NCBI RefSeq assembly: GCF_050624435.1
Contig: NC_134530.1
Coordinates: 143,322,721 to 143,386,720, forward strand
Length of the DNA: 64,000 nt
Source: Tenrec ecaudatus
Taxonomy: Eukaryota; Chordata; Mammalia; Afrosoricida; Tenrecidae
Direction: 5' to 3'
The notes under the pieces are model-generated. The model worked only from the letters and a program-made list of their open reading frames with translations, was not told the DNA's origin and ran no database searches. Positions 10,501-17,900 of this stretch are shown piece by piece (within the stretch, counting starts at the first letter, position 1; every line of letters begins with the position of its first letter). The position numbers and the translations under genes were made by a program.

Positions 10501-10527
10501 CGGAAAGTGGTCCCGGGTGGGAGGCAT
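1500..10527 (-). CDS. CFAP276: CFAP276 (C1orf194), complete five-exon gene
   Basis: The spliced CDS joins 10447-10527, 3301-3417, 2391-2506, 1957-2081 and 1500-1570. This is 510 nt, or 169 aa plus a TAG stop, the length I remember for human C1orf194. All four introns are GT-AG and the phases fit (0, 0, 2, 1). Recognition rests on conserved blocks: LDNDNSYLG near the N-terminus, PTHLAQQQEPW, IRRDVYFYDPK, PKDDLDFRL, NIRQWISPKKESI and the C-terminal TAATNGGYSRKNDGGFFST. The family is a small cilia- and flagella-associated protein placed among the axonemal doublet microtubule inner proteins; human variants are linked to Charcot-Marie-Tooth neuropathy. There is no signal peptide or membrane segment. 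It is divergent from ELAPOR1 with a shared promoter. The segment around residues 104-112 differs most from the human protein as remembered. Identity is very secure; the boundaries are inferred from splice signals. Confidence 0.95.
1957..2081 (-). CDS. CFAP276: CFAP276 coding exon 4 (residues 106-146)
   Basis: The exon is 125 nt. The acceptor CCATCTTCTAG fixes the start because only a 1-nt phase completes the split Arg codon at residue 105. It encodes EDFLRSPPQPPP and NIRQWISPKKESI and ends GSI with a G left over before the GTAAGC donor. The first residues (RTSKIA) do not align well with the human protein. Confidence 0.92.
2391..2506 (-). CDS. CFAP276: CFAP276 coding exon 3 (residues 67-104 plus 2 nt)
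   Basis: The exon is 116 nt. It starts IPKDDLDFRL, continues through YNHHTGSFKNKSE and HQETTQ, and ends with AG before a consensus GTAAGT donor at 2390. Its 3' splice site (TTTGGTTTGGCAG) is built from the tail of a sense-oriented AfroSINE fragment that ends only a few bases upstream. Confidence 0.94.
2512..2562 (-). repeat. AfroSINE 3'-tail fragment abutting CFAP276 exon 3
   Basis: On the minus strand it reads GTTGGACTCGACTCCATGGC followed by a GGTTGGGTTTTTGGTTT tail, the AfroSINE end. The tail runs into the TTTGGCAG acceptor of exon 3, so it supplies most of the polypyrimidine-like region. Confidence 0.75.
2655..2852 (-). repeat. AfroSINE in CFAP276 intron 2
   Basis: Nearly full-length, sense to CFAP276. 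Visible parts are GCTCATGGTG-like head remnants, the CTCCTTGGGAGAAAG core and a CATAGCAGTGGGTTGGG tail. Confidence 0.75.
3011..3023 (+). repeat. Poly-G run of 13
   Basis: Thirteen consecutive G on the plus strand (C on the CFAP276 transcript) within intron 2; likely length-variable. Confidence 0.9.
3301..3417 (-). CDS. CFAP276: CFAP276 coding exon 2 (residues 28-66)
   Basis: The exon is 117 nt in phase 0. The acceptor TTTTGCAG lies at 3418 and above and the donor GTACCT reads down from 3300. It encodes the near-invariant PTHLAQQQEPWSHL block and ends in DVYFYDPK. Confidence 0.95.
3418..4469. other. CFAP276 intron 1, proximal unique part
   Basis: No gene or recognisable repeat was seen in this kilobase. 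Confidence 0.4.
4470..5040 (-). mobile_element. RTE-clade LINE relic, endonuclease domain (inverted half)
   Basis: Translating the minus strand gives an APE-type endonuclease of the RTE/BovB family. A GD*NAKVG block is followed by GKYRLGDRNGAGDHRIEFC, IANTSFQQQ, HRNQIDY and ADC*TDHQLLI. Here the catalytic SDH motif reads TDH and stops interrupt the frame. It points away from the RT half that begins 5 bp further on, so the element is 5'-inverted. It is a dead copy. Confidence 0.8.
5045..6845 (+). mobile_element. RTE-clade LINE relic, reverse transcriptase to 3' end
   Basis: The plus strand encodes broken RT pieces: NKTPGIDRLPTEM, HNKLWMTLRRTGNPEHFIVLM, IRKGVRQGCNFSP, NNLR followed by a frameshift where YADD should be, then DDTSLLAAGEEDLK, and late ELWCWRR and YFGHVV-like blocks. 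It ends in GGCACCTGACAGCAACAAC, the RTE tail also seen in the AfroSINEs. Multiple stops and frameshifts make it inactive. Confidence 0.82.
7239..7749 (-). mobile_element. ERVL-like solo LTR
   Basis: Read on the minus strand it starts TGTGGTGGTTACATAATCTG and ends CCAGACTAACACA, the TG...CA layout of ERVL (MLT2-type) LTRs, with a TTTATATAAAA run near its end. Flanking 5-bp repeats CTGTG (7234-7238) and CTATG (7750-7754) match at 4 of 5, the ERVL duplication length. No internal viral genes are present. Confidence 0.6.
7755..8035 (+). mobile_element. LTR-like relic, R-U5 part
   Basis: It contains CCCTAATAAACCCCCTTAA followed by GTCTGTGAGTTCTGTGTG. The same order recurs in reverse at 34610-34670, so this is a repeat family with an LTR-like poly(A) signal. 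Its other part may be 6900-7238, split by the ERVL LTR. Confidence 0.5.
8135..8795 (-). mobile_element. RTE LINE fragment
   Basis: Reverse RTE 3' coding region. AAGTATGTAAGACGAAGTCT, GGCTGACTTCCTCCAAGAAC and the GTGCAGCAGATTGTCCCAA stretch are shared with the RTE copies at 6340-6640 and 17906-18225. No intact frame. Confidence 0.75.
8796..9646. other. CFAP276 intron 1, no recognised feature
   Basis: C/T-rich sequence with a short TGTGTGTGAGAGAGAGA run near 8950-8970. Open frames of 100-170 codons on the plus strand show no homology and look like composition artefacts. Confidence 0.4.
9647..9706 (+). repeat. Tandem repeat, 20-bp unit x3
   Basis: The unit CTACCACACATGAGCTATTG occurs three times head to tail, with one T-to-G change in the second copy. 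Confidence 0.9.
9768..9979 (-). repeat. AfroSINE in CFAP276 intron 1
   Basis: Near full-length reverse copy running from CATTGCCACTGAATC to CACTACACCATCAGGGTTCC. Confidence 0.85.
9980..10446. other. CFAP276 intron 1 next to exon 1
   Basis: Unique sequence leading into the CpG-rich block; no repeat or further exon recognised. Confidence 0.4.
10447..10527 (-). CDS. CFAP276: CFAP276 coding exon 1 (residues 1-27)
   Basis: The ATG is at 10525-10527 on the minus strand, with G at +4 weakened to C but a good MPPTRD start like the human MPSTRD. It encodes the LDNDNSYLG block and ends in CAG followed by the donor GTATAA, phase 0. The exon is 81 nt, shorter than most ORF scans report, and was found by searching for the conserved N-terminus. 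It sits just inside the CpG-rich shared promoter, 113 bp from a perfect X-box. Confidence 0.93.
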
Positions 10528-10639
10528 GGCTAAAGGCCGAGTGAGACGCTCTTTAGAGGAACGGGAGACCTCCGCAGCCGCGCGCAACCTTAGCTCGCGG
10601 CGGGTCTCTGGTCTCAATTGTTTGGAACGCCCGGCTCCG

Positions 10640-10652
10640 GTTGCCAGGCAAC
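10640..10652. promoter_or_regulatory. Perfect RFX X-box
   Basis: GTTGCCAGGCAAC is a perfect palindromic match to the X-box consensus GTNRCC-N(0-3)-RGYAAC. It lies 113 bp upstream of the CFAP276 ATG. RFX factors drive ciliary genes through this site. Confidence 0.8.
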
Positions 10653-11165
10653 CGCGCCCCCATTTATGACCGCGGTGAATGCCCTTTGCGGAGGGCGCCC
10701 CCTGGCGGCGAAGGCGCGCGGGAGCGGAGGGAACGCAGAGCGAGGCGCCGCGGGGCCGTCCTGGCAGCGCGGCGACCGCCCGCGCTCGGGAACCGGACCT
10801 CGCTAAGGGCGTCCGCTGAGGAGAGAAGGCCTTGAACTTGGGGGTTTCTTTCTCCCTCTTGCCTAGAAAAAGGCTTTCCGCTTTTCAAAGCAGCGGAGAA
10901 CGAGACGGAATACCCGGCGTGTTGGTGCCTGGAACTGCTGGCGAAGGCCAACTCCCGTGGTCTAAACTCGGTTTTCCTCCAGGAACCGCGAGGCCGCGCG
11001 CTGAACCCGCGGAGGCTGCCGAAGTACGGACGGACGGAGGCGGTGGGCTAGGTGTCAAGCCTGGGCAAACGGCTCTCGTAGGCCGAGCCGCCTAGAAGGC
11101 TGTCGCTCCACACACGAGCTGCTTACCGAAGTGGTTGCCCAGGGCTGTATAAGTACCATTTTTGC

Positions 11166-11343
11166 TAGGTGTCACCCAGTCGATTGCTGACTCCTAGGGA
11201 CCCCATGTGACAGAGCAGAACTGCCCCACAGGGTTTTCAAGGCTAAAATCTTTCCGGAAGCAGACCGCCAGCTCTTTCTCCCGCCGGGCTGCTGAGTGTG
11301 CCAGCAGCCTGGCGCGTAACCTTTGCATCGTTAGCGGGCTCCC
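11166..11343 (-). repeat. AfroSINE inside the bidirectional promoter
   Basis: Reverse copy: CACCCAGTCGATTGCTGACTC, then CAGAGCAGAACTGCCCCACA, GGTTTTCAAGGCTAAAATC and CTTTCTCCCGCCGG. The head end is degenerate. Confidence 0.8.
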
Positions 11344-11513
11344 TTTGCAAAACGAGATGCTAGCAAATAGCCCAAGGCCCTAAAGGGCAGTGAGCAGCCT
11401 GGGTTTGGTAGCCAGGGCGCAGACTGGGGGGTCCCCTCCCCTATCTGGTGGGCGGGTTGCGGCCTCGGGCGCGCGCATTTCCACCAGCGCGCGCGCCGGC
11501 GGTGGCGGCTGCC

Positions 11514-11531
11514 ATGGCGACCGGCAGGTGA
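11514..11531 (+). promoter_or_regulatory. Strong-Kozak upstream ATG, possible uORF or alternative first exon
   Basis: GCCATGG at 11511-11517 is an excellent start context. Unspliced it encodes only MATGR before TGA at 11529. A good donor, CAG/GTGAGC, begins at 11528, so it could instead be an alternative first exon, but its phase would not fit ELAPOR1 exon 2. Confidence 0.4.
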
Positions 11532-11586
11532 GCGGCATAGGCGCGCGTGGTCCTAGCCCCACCCGCGCGAACGGGAAGAAGAGGCG

Positions 11587-11600
11587 GTTGCCTAGGCGAC
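11587..11600 (-). promoter_or_regulatory. Second X-box-like site
   Basis: The minus strand reads GTCGCCTAGGCAAC, which fits GTNRCC-N2-RGYAAC. It lies 200 bp upstream of the ELAPOR1 ATG. Orientation and spacing are acceptable for RFX binding but unproven. Confidence 0.55.
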
Positions 11601-11638
11601 GTGGGTAGGAGGAGAAGAGGGAGAAGGGAGGAGGAAGG

Positions 11639-11671
11639 ATGGGCGGCCTTGGCGTAGCCGCGGGGAGGTGA
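11639..11671 (+). promoter_or_regulatory. Short uORF upstream of ELAPOR1
   Basis: The ATG at 11639 opens a 10-codon frame ending in TGA at 11669-11671, wholly before the main ATG. It matters only if the transcript starts upstream of it, which is unknown. Confidence 0.3.
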
Positions 11672-11800
11672 CTGAAGCGAGCCCAGCCCCTTGCATCCTC
11701 CCCCTGTGTACCTCCCTCCCCATTTTTTTTCCGCCTTCTGCCAGCAGCAGGGGCAGCCGCGGCACCTGAGCCGCTGTCGCCGCTCGCCCAGGACAGCGCT

Positions 11801-11953
11801 ATGGCTGAGCCCGGGCGCAGCCCCCGTCCCTCTGCCAGGGGCAGGGCACCACCTGCCCGGCGCGCACCCCGGCTTCTCCGGCTGCTGCTCTGGGCTGGGA
11901 CCGCCTTCCAGGTGACCCAGGGAACGGGACCGGAGCTTCACGCCTGCAAAGAG
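11801..11953 (+). CDS. ELAPOR1: ELAPOR1 coding exon 1 (residues 1-51)
   Basis: The ATG at 11801 sits in a strong context, with G at -3 and +4. The basic, proline-rich first 24 residues precede the signal core. The exon ends AAA GAG before the donor GTACGT at 11954, phase 0. The Arg/Pro-rich N-terminus is the part that differs most from human; the segment from LLLWAGTAF to HACKE looks unchanged. Confidence 0.95.
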
Positions 11954-14900
11954 GTACGTCCCCCACGACCTGCCTCGGCTTGGGTCAGAACAATCTTGAC
12001 TGTGGGCGAGGATCTTGGGGAGCCGGGCGCTGACAGTTTGCGAGGTCGCAGAGTTTGGGATTCTTTGGGGGGTGGGGGCAGGGCAGAGGAGCCGGCTGGC
12101 GTCATGGAGGGCCAGCCCACTGGAGGACTCCAGAGACAGCTCATCCTCAGGGCTCAGAGCGAGCGTTGCCCCAAGGAGAGGAGGGACCTGGGCTTGGGGG
12201 AGAACGAGGGTGGAAGACAAGGTGCTCTTTTCCAGCTGAGGGGAAAGGACCTTAAAAGTGGTTCCAACCAAAGACGAAGCACAGAGGGGCCAGCATAGAA
12301 AACGAGTGAGGGGAGAAGCGGGATCAGAAAGGAGTTAGGCAGGTCATCGAAAGAAGTGGGGTGCTTGGTGGGCTTTCCCTCGCCTTCAGCGACTGGCGTC
12401 CCGGGCTCAGCGGGGTGAGAGAGGAACTTCAGGAGCCCGTCATTCGTCTTGGACGCTGAGTTCCCCTGCAGCCTGCCAGATGTAGACCCTCTTTATAGCT
12501 TCACCTCCCTCCTGAACACTTCTGAGTGCACCTGGCGGCCCACCGCCCATCTTTCTCCACACTCTCTCATAGCACCTCATTTTTGCCAATCTCCACTCTC
12601 CTTCTGGACCTGTGGCTGGCATAGGCCGCAAGTCTTCTTTTTAAGGTGTTTCTACTCTGTTGGCGACATGACACAGGCAATAGGAAGTGAGCGTCTTCCA
12701 AAGGAAAATGCCTTTTCGCACCTTCTTTTTGGAGGGACATTACAAAGGTACCAGGAGGGACAAATCTCAGTCGTCTGGTATCAGAGAGACTACTCCACGC
12801 GTTGCTCTGGGTTGTGCTGGGGTGACTTCTTTGGAACCATATGGCAGAGGCAGCTATAAACTATTTACAAGAACTGCATTGAGGAAGGCAACACAAACAC
12901 TGTGTTCTTACCTCTGAAATTCGAGACTTCATAATACATCAAGAGCCTGGGACAGGGAAAGTAACCCCAAATGGCAAACGTGGTAACTGGGGGCGTGGGG
13001 CGGTGAAAACAACCCCATGGCACAGGGAGCTGTGTGATTTTGAAAGTGTTCTACCCATGGGGTGGGGGCCCACAACAAGGCAAAGGATGAAGAAGCGGGC
13101 AAGGAGAGGCAGAGAGTTTTTGTGTGAATGACTTCATTCATGAATGTGACACAAGTGCCCCCTCCACCCCCCATCCTGGGACATTTGCTAACTTTTATTG
13201 GTGCTGATGAGGACCTGCCCTGGGTCATTTAGCATGCCCACTCACACACTTTATGACCTGCCTTAAGAGGGTGATTTGTTGGTGGAGGAGGCTCACTGGC
13301 TTCTTCGGTGGCCTGGGATCTGGCCAGTCCAGGCAGGTCCACTTGCCTGAGAATAAATGTGGATGTCTCCTGAGTGGGAAGGAAGGCTCTGGCAGCCCAA
13401 CCAGGAATTCTCATTGAGAACCTTTGTCCCTCCCCCCCCCGCCCCCCAACTACCATGATCCGACTTCTACCTTGCAAGTCTGGATAGAGTAGAGGTTGTA
13501 CACTGGTGCATATAGGAGCTGGAGGCACAGGGAATCCAGGGTGGATGATACGTTCAGGACCAGGGGGTGAGGGGCGATACTGGGAGAGTAGGGGGTGAGT
13601 GGTTTGGAAAGGGGGGACTGATTACAAGGATCTACATGTGACCTCCTCCCTGGGGGACAGACAACAGAGAAGAGGGTGAAGGGAGACACCGGATAGGGCA
13701 AGATATGACAAAATAATAATCTATAAATTATCAAGGGCTCATGAGGGAGGAGGGAGCCGGGAGGGAGGGGGAAAAAAGAGGACCTGATGCTTAAGTGGAG
13801 AGCAAATGCTTTGAAAATGATGAGGGCAAAGAATGTACAGATGTGCTTTATACAATGGATGTATGTATATGTATGGATTGTGATAGGAGTTGTATGAGCC
13901 CCTAATAAAATGTTTTTTTTAAAAAAGAGACCCTTTGTCACCTACAGAAAATGTGAGGCGAGATTTAAGAAACGGAAGCCTTGCTTAGTTTCATCCTGGC
14001 TTGAAGAGAGAAAGTCAGATTGATATTTGAGAGCTCTAAGTTGCTTGCCGATTTTGCCGTTAGAGCTATCTCAGTGACCAACATTTGCCCAAGCAGAGGG
14101 CAGGGGGAACGGAGAAGTCCGATATGCTTAGCGGCCATGTCATCCGGCGCTTGGATCTGGATGACGACTATTACAATCAGACCACGGCTGTTGGGTGTTG
14201 TCCGGTCAGTGCTGCATCCTAGCGATCCCGGGTGATGGGGTCAAGCTGCCCGTAGGGTTCCTAGATGATAATCTTTACAGGAGCAGGTCACCAGGTTTTT
14301 CCCCCAAAGGGTTGCTGGGTGGGTTTGAACTGTCAACCTTTCAGTTAGCAGTCAAGTGCTTACTTCAACAGGGCACTATAGGAATACTTGCCCCAAAAGG
14401 ATTGCGCTGAGGACTGAAAGAAAGACAAAGAGAACACAAAATAGAATTGCCTGACCCTTTTCCTCCTCAGCATCTGCACCATTAGCTCCACACCCCACCC
14501 CAGGGTGCAAATAACTTCTTCAGGGAAAGATCATGGGCCCCTGGCGGCCTGTTTACTCTTCCTTGAACAAACAGTGGCTGCTGGAAACCCTTGAACTCAG
14601 AAACAATAAGGAAGAGATTAGCCTCACTATTAGCATACCCCTCATTTGCTTGTGTGAATTGCTGACACTCCAACCCTAAATTTACTTTCTTGTGAGCCTC
14701 TATTAAGGGTGGAGACTGTTATCAGGCCAAGGCTGTCCCCAATGACAGCAGAGCTGTTCCTGCCTGGTGGTGAGGACACAGAGCTTCACCTTGCTTTTGA
14801 AAGCTGAGCCACCCCTCTGGATCCAACTCTGAAACAATGATTTAGCCTGAAGCATCCAGTGAGGTGGGGAGAACCTGGGAGTTCTAGATCCCTGGCTCCG

Positions 14901-17900
14901 TGCTGGCTAGGGCTTGGTTTTCCTTTCAGTCTTGGAATAGTCAGTGCCGGTGCCGCCAGTAGAACCAAACATCCTGCATGGTGATTGTCTTCATGAATCA
15001 TTTCTTCAGCCCCCTCGCTAGCCCAGGTGAAGTGCCGAAGGAGTTAGTTCCAAAGCACAAAGAGTCTAAATCAAACAAGAGCCGAGCAGAAAACTGCCTT
15101 TCAGCGAGCTGCCCTGACCTGTGGCCCCCTGCTAATGGCCCCGGAGGGACCCCTTAGTCTGTATTGAAAAGCTTTGTAATCTGGCAGATGTGGCCTGGGA
15201 TAGAATGTACTGAACGAATGATGATCTGCCACTTCCTAAGGGTGCTGCTCTGTGCGAGTTCATTAACCTCTGCCAGCCCCAGATTTTGGGGTCTGTCGAA
15301 TGGAGATTGTGGTTGGGTCCCGTCAAGTCAGCCTCCCTGTGTACAGCAGATGGACGTGCTGCCCAGCCCTGCGTTTCCTCGCCGGTGGCCCCACTGTGTT
15401 TGAGCCGATTGTTGCAGCCGCTGGGTGACTCCGCCTGGGGAGGGTGGTCTTTCCCCCTCCAATGACTCACAGGGCGTTATGAGGGTTAAACTAAATGGCC
15501 CGTGTAAAGTGACGACTATGTCCATGTGGCATATCCTAGGTACTTCAGAGATGCTGATAGACAGAAAAGGCCGGCAAAGGGATGGGAGATGAGTCGGCAT
15601 GGGGGAAACTAAGCAGGAGGGCAGGGTAGGCACTGGTAGGACAAGCAGGAGGAAACCTTATTTGAACAGTCGGCATTTGACCTGCTTCTGGAATAATCAG
15701 CAGAATCTCGCTGCGCAGAGATGGAGGAAGGATGCTCTGCTGATGGAGGGAGGGACCTGAGGAAAGGTTCGCAGGTGGAACGGTGCAAAGGGTCCTGTGG
15801 ACTGCAAGTCGACCAAAGCACAAAGCAACACCCAGTTCTGCCCTCGAGTCCATTAGGACAGAGAAGAACTACCCCTGGGGGTTTTCAAGGCTGTCAATCT
15901 TTTTAATTGTTATTAATCATTTTATTGGGGGGCTCTTACAAATCTTATAACGATCCATCATTCAATTGTATTAAGCACATTTGTACATATGTCGCCATCA
16001 ATGTTTCTAAAACATTTTATTTCTACTTGAGCCCTTGGTACCAGCTCCTCTTTTTTCCCTCCCTCCCCCGCCCACCCTCCCTCCTTCACGAATCCTTGAT
16101 CAATGACAGATTTGTACTGTTATTTAGTGTCTTACACTTTTCTTTGTCTCCCTTCACCCACATTTCTGTTATTTGTCCCCCTGGGGGCTATATATCCAAC
16201 CTTTCTCCCCCTCCTCCCCCCACCTACTCCATCCCCCTAACCTCATTATAGCGCTACTCCCATTACTATTCCTGAGGGTTTTATCTATCCTGAATTCCAT
16301 GTGTCCAGAGTTCTTGTCTGTACCAATGTGTGTACTCTGGTCTAGCTGGATTTGTAAGGTAGGACTGGGTCCTGGTAGTGGGGATGGGGAGTATTCAGGG
16401 ACTCGAAGAATGCTGTGTTTCGTCAGTGCTCTACTGCACCCTGGTTGAATTGTCCCTTCCTCGTAATCCTTTTGTGGGGGGATGTCCAATTGTCTATGTT
16501 TGGGCTTTGGGTCTCCACTCCAACTCCCCTCTTTTATATCGACATAATTGTTTGTTTTGGATCTGTTGATACCTGATACCTGATCCTGTTGACACCTCAT
16601 GATCACACAGGCTGGTGTGCTTTTCCTATGTGGGCTTATTTGCTTCCCTGCTAGATGGCTTCTTGTTTAATTTTAAGTCTTTAAGACCCCAGATGCTATA
16701 TCTTTTGATAGCCAGGCACCATCTGCTTTCTTCACCATATTTGCTAATGTACCCTTTTTGTCTTCAGCAATCGTGATGGGAAGGTGAATATCAAAGAGTG
16801 CCAGGTTATCAGAACAAAGTGTTCTTGTGTTTAGGGAGGCCTTGAATAGAGTCCCAAAGTCTGTCTACTATCTTAGTACTTAACATATAAATATATGTAT
16901 ATTGGCCTCTATCCCTTTCATTATAATTAATAAATGTGCATATATACACATGCCTATAGCTATACCTGTATACATAGCTTTTGCCTCCTATTTCTTTCCT
17001 CTATTTCCTTCCACCTTCCTCCTGTCCCACCATCATGCTCACCCTCAAACTGCTGACCTGAGGTTAGCAGCCCGACTTGCTATGCCACGAGGACACCTGC
17101 AAGGCGCCCTGTTGGCTGAAATGTAGAGTTAGTGTAGGGTAAAATGGAAGATACGGCTGGGAGCTAGAACACAAAGGGAGAGCCTTCCGCAAATTTCTGG
17201 CAGAGACAGCGGCCTGCGCAGAGTGGACTGCCTTGAACTTGGTTGAGATGGGCCAAATGAAAGCTAGGAGCCAGGCTAGATTTCACTGAGATCAAGGAGG
17301 ATGTTAACAAGGGCCGCATTGGTGGGCGAATGGGATAGCATGTTGTTATTGCTGGGTGCCATTGCATCTGCTCTGGCCCCCAGCGACCAGTCCCCATACG
17401 TAGAGTGTGGCACCCTGCCCCGTCCGGTGCCACTGTTGCTATGCTGGAGCCCATTGTTGCAGCCACTGAATCAACCCAGCTCCTTAAGGGGCTTCCTCTA
17501 TTTTGCATGTCCTTTTCCAGAGACGGGTCTCTCCTAACCACAGGTCCAAAGCCCTTGAAAGTCTATGGTCCTTGAAGTCTCATTAACTTTACTTTTTTTA
17601 AATGAAAAGATCATTTTATTGGGGGCTTACAGCTCTTGCAACAATCCAGACATCAATTGTATCAAGCATGTTTGTATGTATGTTGCCATCATAATTTTGT
17701 GAACATTTACTTTGTATTCCAGCCCTTGGTATCAGCTCTTTTCTTTTCCCTCCCTCCTCCCTCCCACCCACCCGTGTGGTCCCTTGATAAAGTGTACATT
17801 ATTATTATTTTCATATCTTCACTGACCGCTGTCTCCCTCCCCCACGGTTTCTGCTGTTCATCCCCCTGTGTGTTTATGCGTCGATCACTGGTATCAAATT

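Larger units (their letters stand above)
10500..11960. promoter_or_regulatory. CpG-rich bidirectional promoter of CFAP276 and ELAPOR1
   Basis: CpG dinucleotides are dense from about 10500 to 11960, in contrast to the flanks, broken only by the AfroSINE at 11166-11343. The two start codons face away from each other 1,273 bp apart. There is no obvious TATA box at either end, which suits a CpG-island promoter. GC boxes and two X-box-type sites lie inside. The extent was judged by eye, not computed; transcription starts are not visible from sequence. Confidence 0.75.

Noticed and set aside
11441-12271. 276-codon minus-strand open frame across ELAPOR1 exon 1
   Set aside because: It is antisense to a conserved exon in G+C-rich DNA where stops are rare, and the predicted protein is low-complexity with no known motif.
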